Assembly (NCBI GenBank): GCA_024225635.1 | Contig: JAAEMK010000499.1 | Coordinates: 85,829 to 149,828 of the forward strand | Direction: 5' to 3' | Source of the DNA: Desulfobacteraceae bacterium | GTDB lineage: Bacteria; Desulfobacterota; Desulfobacteria; Desulfobacterales; Desulfobacteraceae | Length of the DNA stretch: 64,000 bases | Part shown: piece by piece, positions 27,935-36,828 of the stretch | Layout: the number at the start of each line of letters is the position of its first letter | How positions within the stretch are numbered: the stretch's first letter is position 1 | The notes under the pieces: generated by a model | Told to the model about the DNA's origin: nothing | Seen by the model: the letters and a program-made list of their open reading frames with translations, nothing else | Database searches by the model: none | Program-made: the position numbers and the translations under genes

Positions 27935-29347
27935 CTAATTCTCAATTTTGCACCCCTCAATTGCGGGCCACAAATCCTCCACCTGTTCGCGGGTTTTTTC
28001 CATACTATCGCTGTTGTCCACGACAAAATCGGCAAACTTGAGCTTCTCATCAATGGGCAGCTGGGATTTGAGGATCGTGGCCGCCTCCTCCATGGTGATG
28101 CCGTCCCGCTCGGCCAATCGCCGGACCTGGGTCTCTTCGGGTACGTGAACCACCAGGAGCCTGTCAAACAGATACTGGAGGTTCAACTCCACCAGCAGGG
28201 GAATTACCACCTGGATGACGGCCTCGGGATCTTCCCCGGCAATGAGTTCCACCTCCCTGAAAAACGCCTCATAGATGGCGGGATGGGTAAATCCCTCAAG
28301 CTTTTTCCTCTTCTCCATATCACCGAATACGATCTTCGAGAGTTTTTTCCGGTCAAGGGTTCCGTCCTTGTCAAGCACCTGGGAACCAAAATAGCCGACA
28401 ATATCGTCAAAGCCCCTGGTGCCGGGCTCCACCACCTCCCGGGCCAGAATGTCAAAATCGATGATGGGCGCGCCCTTTTCCCGCAACAGGTTGGCAACGC
28501 TTGTCTTGCCCGATCCAATGCCGCCGGTCACCCCGAGGAGCAGGTGCCGGCCATCCCCCCTCACCTTTGCCATCATGGTATCCAGACTTTTATAAGGAAG
28601 AGGAAACTGCTCCAGGGGATCGGCCTCGGCCCCGGCAAAACTGATGGGATAACGCACGCCCCTGCGGTAGAGGGCCTCCATCCCGGAAAGGGCCTTTGCC
28701 ACCATGTTGGCGGGAAGCGCCATGACAAGCTCGTCATCCTGGGCATGGCCGTAACGGCGCTCCCCGTAACAGGGGATGCCCACACAGGGTTTTTCCGTGT
28801 GATAACAACGGACAATGGCATCGGAGCAAGAGCTTTCTCCCACACAGGAGAACTCCATCACCTGGTAATCGGTGAACTGCAAAGAGTTGACAAGCAGCAT
28901 GATCTGGGCAGGATTACAATAAATCAGCACGATGTCCGGCTCAAAGGGGTTGTACACCAGGGGCGCCATGAGCACCGCCTCGTATTTCCCGGGGGCAAGC
29001 CGGGGGATCGACTGTTCGAACCTCCGTCCGTCCGCCTTGGTGGCCACCCAGACAATGCTTCGGAAAGTTCCGTCCCGGTGGGTCTCCGGCACCTCCTGAA
29101 GCCCCAGTATGGAGGGACAGGAGGGAAACATGAAATCCTTCAGGTCCGCTCCCACGGTCCAGTCGAAATTTCGCACAAGGTTGAGCATCTGGCAGAGGGT
29201 CAGCCGCTTTTCCGGCCTGCGGAGAAAAGGGGTGGTTTCAAGACTCTCCCGGTTTTCCGCCATTTTAAAGGCAATGGGAAAAGATTTGAGCCGCAACAGC
29301 TGCTCCAGCCTCCTTACCGTCTTTTCCCAGTCATATTCAGTCTCCAT
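27935..29347 (-). CDS. coaE: DUF169 domain fused to dephospho-CoA kinase
   Basis: 470 residues in two parts. Residues 1 to about 260 match DUF169 (WEKTVRRLEQLLRLKSFPIAFKMAEN, LCQMLNLVRNF, CNPAQIMLLVNSLQFTDYQVMEFSCVGESSCSDAI, GERRYGHAQDDELVMALPANM). Residues from about 270 onward are a complete dephospho-CoA kinase with P-loop GVTGGIGSGKTSVANLL, then IDFDILAREVVEPGT and a C-terminal helix. The kinase phosphorylates dephospho-CoA in the last step of CoA synthesis. The ATG at 29347 has AAAGGAGA eight bases upstream; upstream in-frame codons overlap the previous gene and are not protein-like. It is last of a four-gene operon. Confidence 0.92.
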   Translation of the reverse strand: METEYDWEKTVRRLEQLLRLKSFPIAFKMAENRESLETTPFLRRPEKRLTLCQMLNLVRNFDWTVGADLKDFMFPSCPSILGLQEVPETHRDGTFRSIVWVATKADGRRFEQSIPRLAPGKYEAVLMAPLVYNPFEPDIVLIYCNPAQIMLLVNSLQFTDYQVMEFSCVGESSCSDAIVRCYHTEKPCVGIPCYGERRYGHAQDDELVMALPANMVAKALSGMEALYRRGVRYPISFAGAEADPLEQFPLPYKSLDTMMAKVRGDGRHLLLGVTGGIGSGKTSVANLLREKGAPIIDFDILAREVVEPGTRGFDDIVGYFGSQVLDKDGTLDRKKLSKIVFGDMEKRKKLEGFTHPAIYEAFFREVELIAGEDPEAVIQVVIPLLVELNLQYLFDRLLVVHVPEETQVRRLAERDGITMEEAATILKSQLPIDEKLKFADFVVDNSDSMEKTREQVEDLWPAIEGCKIEN

Positions 29348-29366
29348 TGAAACAATCTCCTTTGTT

Positions 29367-30581
29367 CTAAAGGGTAGGATCGGATGAAAACACAACCGGG
29401 GCGCAGGCACCGGCCTGAAGGGCTTCAACAAGCAACCGTTCGCTTGCGAGGACATCATTGAACCGTGTCGCATAGGTGCCGACGCTTGAGACATCATGGG
29501 CATCGCTCCCCCCGGTGGACGGCAGTCCCAGGCCCTCGGCCACCTGGGCGGCCAGCCGGTTCTCGTTTTGGGTGACCTTCCCGTTCAGGGTCTCCAGGCC
29601 ATGAACATGCTTGAACATCTCCCTCTCCATGGCCTTTTGGGGTGTCAATCCGATCTGGCCAGTGCCAAAGGTCAGGAACCCCCGAAAGGGATGGGCCGCA
29701 ATAATGAAGCCATTGGCCCTCTCCACAAGGCCGGCAAGGTCACTGAGCTTGATCACCCGGTCGATGGGCTGATGAAAACCGAACACCAGCATATCCCCTT
29801 GGTCGGTCATGATTTCATTGCCCCTGAATATCCTTAAATTAAACCGGTCCATCATGCGGTCAACGTCCCGCCGGGACCACACATGGTTGTGATCGGTGAG
29901 GCACAGGGCGTCAAGTCCCCTCTCCTTTGCGGTTTCTACCATGGCTTCGGCGGAATCGGAGGCACAGGCAGAGGCGGGAAAGGTGTGGATATGGAGATCC
30001 ACCATAAACCCGGACCCTTTGGCAGCCCCGGCCCCGGCTTTTTCCGGGCCCCTTTCCAGGGAACGGGCCGTAGCAACCGAGCCCTGTTTTTCAACTGCCT
30101 GAACCCTGGAAACGGGACCGGGACCGGCCCCCGGATCTTCCTCGGAAACAGGCGGCGGCACATGGGAATCGCCCCCTTCCCCGGCCATGAACGCCTGGAG
30201 GGTCAGATCCGGATCGGTTTCCTTTGCCTGTTCCCATTGAACCAGATTCCGGGTCGCCCGGGCCGCCCGAGCGCATTCGATGAAAAGATTTGCAAAGTGA
30301 CGGCAGGCGGTCCGGCCCAGGGTCTTGTGAATTCGATCCTCGATGCCGGGCTCAAGAATAAACCCCTCTGCCTGATCCAGGAACCCGATGGCCCGGGGAC
30401 ATTCGGGGGTGGTCCAGCGCCGCCACTCCCCCCGGACGGCAAGGCATTTCAGATCACGGATTCGAACATTCAGAAAAAGCACGAGGCTGTATATGGAATC
30501 ATCCAGTTCCGCCTGGATGGAAAAAGTTTCCGGATCTTCCCGGGCCACGCTTACACGTTTGTTTCGCATAAATTCCAGCAT
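29367..30581 (-). CDS. DUF2889-like domain fused to PHP phosphoesterase
   Basis: 404 residues. The N-terminal 135 resemble DUF2889 (VSVAREDPETFSIQAELDDSIYSLVLFLNV, then IEDRIHKTLGRTACRHFANLFIECARA). A low-complexity linker (140-190) leads to a PHP domain with the metal motifs DLHIHTFPASACASDSAEAMV, CLTDHNHVW, IIAAHPFRG and GGSDAHDVSSVGTYATRF. PHP proteins of this type hydrolyse phosphoesters such as nucleotides; the substrate is unknown. GGGGGGAG precedes the ATG. It lies between the DUF2889 paralogue (17-base gap) and the DUF169-CoaE gene (19-base gap). Confidence 0.85.
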   Translation of the reverse strand: MLEFMRNKRVSVAREDPETFSIQAELDDSIYSLVLFLNVRIRDLKCLAVRGEWRRWTTPECPRAIGFLDQAEGFILEPGIEDRIHKTLGRTACRHFANLFIECARAARATRNLVQWEQAKETDPDLTLQAFMAGEGGDSHVPPPVSEEDPGAGPGPVSRVQAVEKQGSVATARSLERGPEKAGAGAAKGSGFMVDLHIHTFPASACASDSAEAMVETAKERGLDALCLTDHNHVWSRRDVDRMMDRFNLRIFRGNEIMTDQGDMLVFGFHQPIDRVIKLSDLAGLVERANGFIIAAHPFRGFLTFGTGQIGLTPQKAMEREMFKHVHGLETLNGKVTQNENRLAAQVAEGLGLPSTGGSDAHDVSSVGTYATRFNDVLASERLLVEALQAGACAPVVFSSDPTL

Positions 30582-30598
30582 GAAACTCCCCCCTGTTT

Positions 30599-31102
30599 TT
30601 AAGGATTCCGGCGTTCATAGGCTTCCACGAGGGGTGTGCCCTTGGCAAAGGCGGCACAGCGGTCGTAGAGCCGGATGCTCTCCATCACCATGTTGGCGTA
30701 GAAATCGGCCTTGCCGGCCTCGTCATCCGGGGCCTTGACCAGCACCTTTTTTGTAAGGGTTAGAATAACGCCGTGGCAGCACTCCTCCACCATGTAGATG
30801 AGCTCTTTCAGGTGGGGCTCCTCCCCCACAAGGCCCTTGATGATCTTGAGCATGCCCGGCCCCACCCTGACATTTATAAGTTTGTCAAACCCGGGACCAA
30901 GGGTGTCGCATCCCTTGAGCCAGGCGTGGCGGAAATGGCCGGTGATGCCGGTGATGGTAAGATCGGGCATGGCAACGATGATTTCCACCCTTGCGTCGGT
31001 AAAGGAATCCCGAAGCCTGCACTCGGATTTCAAACGGGTGGTGTCAATGGCCTCAACGCTTGTACAACGGTTCATGGAAAAATCAAGAATGTTGCGGGAC
31101 AT
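30599..31102 (-). CDS. DUF2889-like protein
   Basis: 167 residues without signal or membrane helix. The core SECRLRDSFTDARVEIIVAMPDLTITGITGHFRHAWLKGC and GMLKIIKGLVGEEPHLKELIYMVEECCHGVILTLTKKVL follow the DUF2889 pattern of a short strand region, a central turn and a cysteine/histidine-bearing helix. It is paralogous to the N-terminal domain of the next gene. Function unknown. GGGGAGG precedes the ATG. It starts 16 bases after the first gene of the operon. Confidence 0.78.
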   Translation of the reverse strand: MSRNILDFSMNRCTSVEAIDTTRLKSECRLRDSFTDARVEIIVAMPDLTITGITGHFRHAWLKGCDTLGPGFDKLINVRVGPGMLKIIKGLVGEEPHLKELIYMVEECCHGVILTLTKKVLVKAPDDEAGKADFYANMVMESIRLYDRCAAFAKGTPLVEAYERRNP

Positions 31103-31118
31103 GTCAGCCTCCCCGGCA

Positions 31119-31868
31119 TCAAGGGTTGTTCAGGGTGAACTTCCAGGCACAGTACCAATCGTCAGGGTGTTGGTCCGGCGGGCAGCCGATGCATTCGGTG
31201 GTGATCCTTGGATCGATGGCGGTGGCAAAATAGGGATATTCAACCAGGCCCACGGACTTGCATGGATAATCTTCAAGCCCTTTTCGCTTTCGCGCCACCT
31301 GGACCCGGCACTCGTTCATGCGAAAGATGATGGTGTTTTCATCGATATCCTCTATGGACTGGCGGTTGATGGTGGCATACATCCTGAACTTCAGCGCCTT
31401 TTTCAGGGCCGGGATGCCGCCGTTTTCCGGAAGCTCCAGCACCGCCTTGATCCGTTCCGCCTCAAACGGTGAGTACCGGGTCCAGCAGGTGTCGTTGCAC
31501 CGTTTGGCATCGTTCATGCCAAACCGCTGCTCAACGGCCTGGAACCAGATACCGTCGTTGGCAAGCCAGTTCACGCCCATGGTTTTCAACAGGGAAAGGA
31601 GATCCTCCCTGGACATGGCGTTCAGTGCGGCCGGCACCCCGTCAACCACCTCAAATCCCAGGGCCTTGCCCAGGCGGCCCATCTGGTTCTTCAAACTGGC
31701 ATCCCACACCCTGCCCTCCACCTCCATGGCCTTTTCGGTTCCAAGCTGGTGTTCCACCTGGGCAAACCACTGACCATAATGAACCAGGGTTCTTCTGAAA
31801 GAATCCACTACCATTTTCAACAGCAGTTCATGGTCGGCATCTTCGAGTACAGTGTTCATCTCCATCAT
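31119..31868 (-). CDS. DUF6125-like cytoplasmic protein
   Basis: 249-residue soluble protein, first of the four-gene operon. It reads LLLKMVVDSFRRTLVHYGQWFAQVEHQLG at the N-terminus. A cysteine-bearing C-terminal part includes MNECRVQVARKRKGLEDYPCKS, TTECIGCPPDQHPDDWYCAW. The cysteine pattern suggests a metal or redox centre. I associate it from memory with DUF6125. AGGAGG five bases before the ATG at 31868 decides the start; in-frame codons upstream run into the operator region. Function unknown. Confidence 0.7.
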   Translation of the reverse strand: MMEMNTVLEDADHELLLKMVVDSFRRTLVHYGQWFAQVEHQLGTEKAMEVEGRVWDASLKNQMGRLGKALGFEVVDGVPAALNAMSREDLLSLLKTMGVNWLANDGIWFQAVEQRFGMNDAKRCNDTCWTRYSPFEAERIKAVLELPENGGIPALKKALKFRMYATINRQSIEDIDENTIIFRMNECRVQVARKRKGLEDYPCKSVGLVEYPYFATAIDPRITTECIGCPPDQHPDDWYCAWKFTLNNP

Positions 31869-31900
31869 GTATTCCTCCTGAAAAGTTAGAACCACCATAT

Positions 31901-31950
31901 TGATCGAGCGCTCAGTCAAATATATAATATTAAAAAAAACCCCATGTCAA
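31901..31950 (-). promoter_or_regulatory. Promoter with TetR-like palindromic operator for the four-gene operon
   Basis: On the minus strand TTGACA (31950-31945) is followed by an AT-rich stretch with -10 candidates TATTAT or TATATA at about 31929-31921. Immediately downstream, at 31918-31901, is the imperfect palindrome TGA-nn-GAGCGCTC-nn-TCA. This kind of 18-bp dyad is typical of TetR-family operators and would cover the transcription start. No regulator gene is adjacent, so control would be in trans. Confidence 0.6.
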
Positions 31951-32075
31951 GCGGATTACCGGATTAAAATACGCGGAGACCGACGAAATTGGGTCAAGTG
32001 TTCCGAATAAAGACGGGACCCCCCACAGAACTCAGACTTTCCTTGGCCGGCAGGGGGCATACCACGGACCGACAG

Positions 32076-32146
32076 GGGGTCAGGCTTAGCTTATTGCGAC
32101 ATCCCTGATCAAAACAATAAAATACCAATAAGCTAAGCCTGACCCC
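32076..32146. repeat. REP-like inverted repeat
   Basis: A perfect 21-bp inverted repeat (arms 32076-32096 and 32126-32146) has arms beginning GGGGTCAGGCTTAGC, separated by 29 bases. The same arm recurs at 36426, 36478 and 36507. Intergenic location, palindromic pairing and multiple copies are typical of REP/BIME-type elements mobilised by REP-associated (RAYT) transposases. No such transposase is in the window. Confidence 0.75.
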
Positions 32147-32266
32147 GGAGGCTTGTATTACCTGACCCCGGTGACTTATATTGCCTGCCCCCGGAGGGCT
32201 TGTATTACCTGACCCAGATGGCCGGTGGTTTTTTTTGCCTGACCCCTTAGTTACGTGCCTGCCCCC
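32138..32266. repeat. Degenerate tandem repeats CCTG[AC]CCC[CA]
   Basis: Copies of CCTGACCCC or CCTGCCCCC start at 32138, 32161, 32184, 32208, 32238 and 32258. Most are separated by GGnGGCTTGTATTA-like spacers, giving a period of 20-30 bases. The first copy is the end of the REP arm, so the array probably grew by local duplication of the REP end. The variable period and lack of conserved long repeats exclude a CRISPR array. Confidence 0.65.
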
Positions 32267-32286
32267 GGGGGCTAATTATTGTTTTC

Positions 32287-32315
32287 TTGACACTTTACGA
32301 CCAATACGGTATCAA
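32287..32315 (+). promoter_or_regulatory. Candidate sigma-70 promoter for fusA
   Basis: TTGACA at 32287-32292, 17-base spacer, TATCAA at 32310-32315. This leaves a leader of about 135 bases before the fusA start. Confidence 0.5.
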
Positions 32316-32457
32316 ATATTTTTTTAATTTAAAGGTTTATGCGATGGCATCATGCTCAAGCCTGGCCGGAAATCCAGAAGCGATTCCCATCCGGGGCCAG
32401 GGCCGACCCCCTGACCAGACCTTTTGATCTTAACCTTTATTAAACAACCATGCAGAA

Positions 32458-34497
32458 ATGACCATGAGCAAAAAAACCAACATAAAACAGATACGCAACA
32501 TCGGAATCATGGCCCACATAGATGCGGGCAAGACAACGGTAACCGAACGAGTTCTCTACTACACGGGCCGCTCCCACAAGATAGGAGAGGTCCATGACGG
32601 CGAGGCGGTCATGGACTGGATGGAGGATGAACAGAACCGGGGAATCACCATCACCTCGGCCGTTACCACCTGCCAGTGGAAAACCTCCCAGATCCAGATC
32701 ATCGACACCCCCGGCCACGTGGATTTCACCATCGAAGTCGAAAGGGCCCTCAGGGTGCTGGACGGCGCCGTCGGGGTGTTCTGTGCCGTGGGAGGCGTCG
32801 AGCCCCAGTCCGAAACCGTCTGGCGCCAGGCCGACCGCTACAATGTTCCGCGGATGGCCTTTGTCAACAAGATGGACAGAACCGGCGCCGACTTTTTCAA
32901 CGTCATCGAAATGATGAAGGAGAAGCTCAAGGCCAATCCCCTGATGATCCAGATCCCGGTCGGCAAAGAGGAGAGCTTCACAGGAGTGATCGATCTTCTG
33001 GCCATGAAAGAGATCACCTGGGATGATGACACCATGGGTGCGGAATACACCACAAATGAGATCAGCCCGGAGATGAAGGACGAAGCCGATGAGTTCCGGG
33101 AAAAACTGATCGAAACCGTGGCGGAGGTGGATGACGAGATCATGGATCTCTACCTGTCGGAAGAGCCCATCCCCCCGGCAGACCTTACGGCTGCCATCCG
33201 AAGGACCACCATCGAAAGAAAAGTCGTTCCCGTGCTCTGCGGAACCGCCTTGAGAAACAAGGGCATACAGCCGCTGCTGGACGCCATAACGGCCTTTCTC
33301 CCGAGCCCCGTGGACATTCCCCCCATGCCCGGTATTCATCCGGATACGGAGGAGGTCCTGGAGTATCCGCCCCAGAAATCCGCCCCCCTGGCCGCGCTCA
33401 TTTTCAAGGTGTCCATGATCGAAGGCAGAAAGCTTTCCTTTGCACGGATTTACAGCGGCACCCTTGTCTCCGGCACGGATGTCTACAATCCCTCCCTCGG
33501 GAAAAAGGAGAAGCTCTCACGAATCCTGAAGATGCACGCCAACAAGCGGGAGCGGATCGAGTCTGCCTCCGCCGGTGACATCGTCGGCATTGTGGGGCTC
33601 AAGAACTCCTCCACGGGAGAGACCCTCTGCTCTGAAAAAACGCCTGTACTGCTGGAAAAAATGGAGTTTGACAAACCGGTCATCTCCATCGCCATCGAAC
33701 CCAAGACCCATGCGGACCAGGAAAAACTCGAAGAGGTGCTGAAGAAATTCACCATCGAGGATCCGACCCTTACCGTGACCACGGATGAAGACACGGGCCA
33801 GACCATCCTCTCCGGCATGGGCGAACTTCACCTCGAGATCATCATCAGCCGCATGCAAAGGGAGTTCAAGACCGAGGTAAACGTGGGCAAACCCCAGGTC
33901 GTATACCGGGAGGCCCTGGAATCCCCGAGTCAGGGCCATGCCGTGTTTGACCGGGAGATCTCCGGGAAACACCACTTTGCCGAGGTTAACCTTGAGTTCA
34001 AGCCCCTGGAAAGGGGCGATGGAATCAGCTTCCGAAACGAGGCGCCGGAAGATCAGATTCCGGAACAATATGCCGCAGCCATTGAAAAGGGAACAAAGGA
34101 CGCCCTTGAGAGCGGTTTTCTGCGGGGATACCCCGTGGTTGACCTTGAGATCGTCCTTACCGGCGGCTCGTTCAACGAGTCCCAGAGTTCGGACCTGGGC
34201 TTTTCCGTGTGCGCCTCCATGGCCTGCAGGGATGCCCTGGAAAAGGCTGATATGTTCCTCCTGGAGCCCATCATGGATGTGGAGGTGTTCCTGACCGACC
34301 AGAACATGGGGGATGCCATCGCCGACCTCAACACCCGGGGCGGCAAGATCGAAGCCATTACCCCCAAGGGAGATGTACAGGTCGTCACGGCAACGGTTCC
34401 CCTGGCAAGGATGTTCGGCTATTCCACGGCCCTCAGATCCGCCACCCAGGGCCGGGGCACCTTTACCATGCAGTTCTCAAGGTTTGACAAGGCTTGA
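32458..34497 (+). CDS. fusA: Translation elongation factor G
   Basis: GTPase that drives ribosomal translocation. The 679 residues include the complete G domain ([30 protein letters not shown]), domain II and the C-terminal domains with [19 protein letters not shown]. It is not next to rpsL/rpsG/tuf, so it may be a second EF-G paralogue rather than the str-operon copy. Divergence at usually fixed positions ([19 protein letters not shown]) would fit that. ATGs at 32458 and 32464 are both possible; neither has a strong ribosome-binding site. Its 3' end overlaps the convergent M48 gene by 21 bases. Confidence 0.93.
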   Translation: MTMSKKTNIKQIRNIGIMAHIDAGKTTVTERVLYYTGRSHKIGEVHDGEAVMDWMEDEQNRGITITSAVTTCQWKTSQIQIIDTPGHVDFTIEVERALRVLDGAVGVFCAVGGVEPQSETVWRQADRYNVPRMAFVNKMDRTGADFFNVIEMMKEKLKANPLMIQIPVGKEESFTGVIDLLAMKEITWDDDTMGAEYTTNEISPEMKDEADEFREKLIETVAEVDDEIMDLYLSEEPIPPADLTAAIRRTTIERKVVPVLCGTALRNKGIQPLLDAITAFLPSPVDIPPMPGIHPDTEEVLEYPPQKSAPLAALIFKVSMIEGRKLSFARIYSGTLVSGTDVYNPSLGKKEKLSRILKMHANKRERIESASAGDIVGIVGLKNSSTGETLCSEKTPVLLEKMEFDKPVISIAIEPKTHADQEKLEEVLKKFTIEDPTLTVTTDEDTGQTILSGMGELHLEIIISRMQREFKTEVNVGKPQVVYREALESPSQGHAVFDREISGKHHFAEVNLEFKPLERGDGISFRNEAPEDQIPEQYAAAIEKGTKDALESGFLRGYPVVDLEIVLTGGSFNESQSSDLGFSVCASMACRDALEKADMFLLEPIMDVEVFLTDQNMGDAIADLNTRGGKIEAITPKGDVQVVTATVPLARMFGYSTALRSATQGRGTFTMQFSRFDKA

Positions 34498-35925
34498 TCG
34501 CCTGGAATTGAACAAAACCGTTCTTTTCTGCTTTTTAAGCTTGGATATGATCTTCCCGGCCTTTTCGATCCTGTCGGAATCGCTGAGGTCGGGAAGCGCC
34601 TTTTCAAGATGAAACAGGGCGTTTTTCCCATCGGTTATCCCGTGGTAGTAGAGACCGAGATAATAGTGGGAAAGCCCCTGTTTACCCTCCTGCCCCGCAA
34701 TGCTTGCCAGGTTGTAGTAGGCCCTTGGAAAGGTCTTTTCATCAACCTCGACCACCCCCATGAAATCTTCCCTGGCCTTGGCCAGCATGCCCAGGTCATG
34801 CCTTGCGCTCCCCCTGTAAAAGAGGAGGGGCATCTTTAAATTCCCGGCGGGCTCAAGCCCCTGAAAGACCTCCAGGGCCTTTTCCGGCTCCCCCTTCAAC
34901 AGATAAACCCTGCCCATCTCCATCAGAAGCCAGGGATTAAACACCTTCAGGACAAGGGCCTGCTTCAGGTGGGAAAGGGCCTGATCCAGCCGGGATTGGC
35001 GCACCAGCAACAGGGCGAGTCCGTAATGGATGGCGGCATTGTCCGGGTGCTTTTTCAGCTTGTTTACCAGCATGGTTTCCGTGGTGTCCTTATGCCCGTA
35101 CAGCCCGGCAAGCCGGTATTTTACCATCTGAAACCGGAACGGATCGATGCCGTTGCCGGTCACGGGTTCTTTTACGTTATCCTGCAGCCAGGACTGGATG
35201 TAGATGATCCGTTCCTTGGAACCGGGATGGGTCTTCAGGTATCCGGGAATGCTCTCCGTACCGTACCAGTCGTTGGCCCGGATCTTTTCCAGGCCGGTCA
35301 ACAGGCCCTCCGGTGAGAACCCGGCTTTTTTTATGTAGGAGAGTCCCTTCTGGTCCGCCTCGGTTTCGTTTTCCCGGCTATAGGCCAGCATGGCGGTCTG
35401 CCCCGTCGCCATGGAACCAATGACCACGGCCTGGGCCGAATCCCCGCCGCCCGTGGCCCCCACGAGCACACCGGCGAGCACCCCGGCAAGGGTACCGATA
35501 TTCACAAGTTTTGCCTTGTCTATCATCTGGGAGATATGGCGGCAGGCCGCATGGCCCGATTCATGGCCGAGGATTCCAGCAAGCTCGTCTGAATTGTCAA
35601 GGGAGGTGATCAGGCCCCTGTTTACAAAGATGTTGGCCCCCGGAGACGCAAAGGCGTTGAACTGATCGCTGTCCACGATGTGGAAGGTATATTCAAAGGG
35701 CTGGGGGGGCAGCTGGGCCACGATCCGCTTGCCGATATCCCTGACAAGGCTCAGGGCCATTGGATCGTCGATGAGGGTCATCTGTTTCCGGATCATGGCC
35801 ATGAATTCTTCAGCCATCTCCTTCTCCTTTTTGACGGAGAGAGCCATGGCCTGTGAGCAGGAAAGAAAGAGAACAAGAACGGCGGCAACGATGGTTGCCG
35901 GAATTTTTGATTTTAAAGGTTTCAT
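34477..35925 (-). CDS. M48 family metalloprotease with TPR repeats (BepA-like)
   Basis: 482 residues. An N-terminal signal sequence ([21 protein letters not shown]) predicts export. The zinc protease domain at about 35-260 has [14 protein letters not shown] (HExxH) and the downstream Glu in [18 protein letters not shown]-type helices fill 300-470 ([31 protein letters not shown] and following). The arrangement is that of BepA/YfgC, a periplasmic chaperone-protease acting on outer-membrane protein assembly; that role is by homology. Transcription converges on fusA. Confidence 0.9.
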   Translation of the reverse strand: MKPLKSKIPATIVAAVLVLFLSCSQAMALSVKKEKEMAEEFMAMIRKQMTLIDDPMALSLVRDIGKRIVAQLPPQPFEYTFHIVDSDQFNAFASPGANIFVNRGLITSLDNSDELAGILGHESGHAACRHISQMIDKAKLVNIGTLAGVLAGVLVGATGGGDSAQAVVIGSMATGQTAMLAYSRENETEADQKGLSYIKKAGFSPEGLLTGLEKIRANDWYGTESIPGYLKTHPGSKERIIYIQSWLQDNVKEPVTGNGIDPFRFQMVKYRLAGLYGHKDTTETMLVNKLKKHPDNAAIHYGLALLLVRQSRLDQALSHLKQALVLKVFNPWLLMEMGRVYLLKGEPEKALEVFQGLEPAGNLKMPLLFYRGSARHDLGMLAKAREDFMGVVEVDEKTFPRAYYNLASIAGQEGKQGLSHYYLGLYYHGITDGKNALFHLEKALPDLSDSDRIEKAGKIISKLKKQKRTVLFNSRRSSLVKP

Positions 35926-36019
35926 ATCAATTCTATACTTGATATTCTATGGGATTACAAGCCCGGACAGCACCACGCTTCAGGCCCGGCCCACTAATAC
36001 AAAACAACGAGGAGGATTA

Positions 36020-36421
36020 ATGCTGATCACCGTCAAATCAACCCGGAAAAGCGAAATGATCGATGTAACCGGCAAGATCCAACAGGCTGTTGCCGAATCC
36101 GGCATCAGGGAAGGCATTATCCATCTTTTTTCCATGCACACCACGGCCGGGATCACCATCAACGAAGCCTGCGACCCGGATGTCCGGACCGACATGCTCG
36201 GCGTGCTGAATAAGCTGGTTCCCTGGGAAGACAACTACCGCCACCTGGAAGGCAACTCCGCAGCCCATGTCAAAACGACCCTGGTGGGAACCGCCCAGAC
36301 CCTTATGGTGGAAAACGGGGCCCTGGTTCTCGGGACCTGGCAGGGCATCTTCTTCTGCGAGTTTGACGGCCCCAGAACACGAAAAATACGCCTCGACATT
36401 TTTCCATCCCTGGATCAATAA
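36020..36421 (+). CDS. YjbQ family protein (UPF0047)
   Basis: 133-residue single-domain protein with the family signatures FSMHTTAGITINEACDPDV, HLEGNSAAHVKTTLVGT and a C-terminal FCEFDGPRTRKIRLDIF. Members are annotated as secondary thiamine-phosphate synthases from side activity; the physiological role is unsettled. CGAGGAGGA five bases before the ATG at 36020 decides the start; in-frame codons upstream lie in the divergent M48 gene region. A REP-like repeat begins five bases after the stop. Confidence 0.92.
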   Translation: MLITVKSTRKSEMIDVTGKIQQAVAESGIREGIIHLFSMHTTAGITINEACDPDVRTDMLGVLNKLVPWEDNYRHLEGNSAAHVKTTLVGTAQTLMVENGALVLGTWQGIFFCEFDGPRTRKIRLDIFPSLDQ

Positions 36422-36425
36422 CACC

Positions 36426-36527
36426 GGGGTCAGGCTTAGCCTATTGATTTCATTGCTCATTTCCTTAAGCCTAATGACAATAAGCTAAGCCTGACCCCTA
36501 AGGATGCAATAAGCTAAGCCTGACCCC
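36426..36527. repeat. REP-like repeat cluster after yjbQ
   Basis: Three copies of the 21-bp arm seen near fusA. One is forward at 36426-36446 with one mismatch. Two are reverse, at 36478-36498 and 36507-36527. The first two form an inverted pair that could act as a hairpin after yjbQ, although there is no T-run. Confidence 0.75.
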
Positions 36528-36630
36528 TATACCTGCGTGAAATGCCGCGAAATGTTGACAAAAAAGGCAAACCATTCACCCCTTTTTTGCAATTGCCCTG
36601 TCCACGGAAGTATGATATCTGTTCTTCACT

Positions 36631-36828
36631 ATGACACAAACGATCTGTATATCCAATCAGAAAGGGGACGTGGGCAAGACGACCACGGCGGTGAGTCTCT
36701 CCGCGTCCCTGGCAGTTTCGGGGAAGAAGACCCTGCTTGTGGACTGTGATCCCCAGGCCAACGCGACAACTGCCACCGGGATCGACAAGCCCTATCTTGC
36801 CCTTGCAAAGGAACTTCTCCGAAGATGA
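36631..36828 (+). pseudogene. parA: parA/soj with large internal in-frame deletion
   Basis: 65 residues. The first 53 are a ParA N-terminus: [20 protein letters not shown], then [20 protein letters not shown]. The last 12 ([11 protein letters not shown]) look like the C-terminal end of ParA, which normally immediately precedes parB. About 190 central codons are absent, including the switch regions and most of the fold. The Walker A motif reads KGDVGKTT rather than KGGVGKTT. The stop overlaps the parB start as ATGA, so the normal coupling is retained. It cannot form a working segregation ATPase. No ribosome-binding site is evident. Confidence 0.8.

Larger units (their letters stand above)
31969..32286. 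other. Non-coding repeat-bearing region upstream of fusA
   Basis: Together with its flanks this is the longest gene-free stretch in the first half of the window (31869-32457). It contains the operator/promoter above, a long inverted repeat at 32076-32146, a train of CCTGACCCC-like repeats to 32266, and the fusA promoter. I found no RNA gene and no plausible protein. Confidence 0.6.

Noticed and set aside
28145-29350. 401-codon plus-strand frame opposite DUF169-CoaE
   Set aside because: Shadow frame; the minus strand contains two conserved domains.
32138-32266. Possible CRISPR array
   Set aside because: Repeat units are only about 9 bases conserved with a 20-30 base irregular period, no cas genes are nearby, and the units derive from the REP arm.
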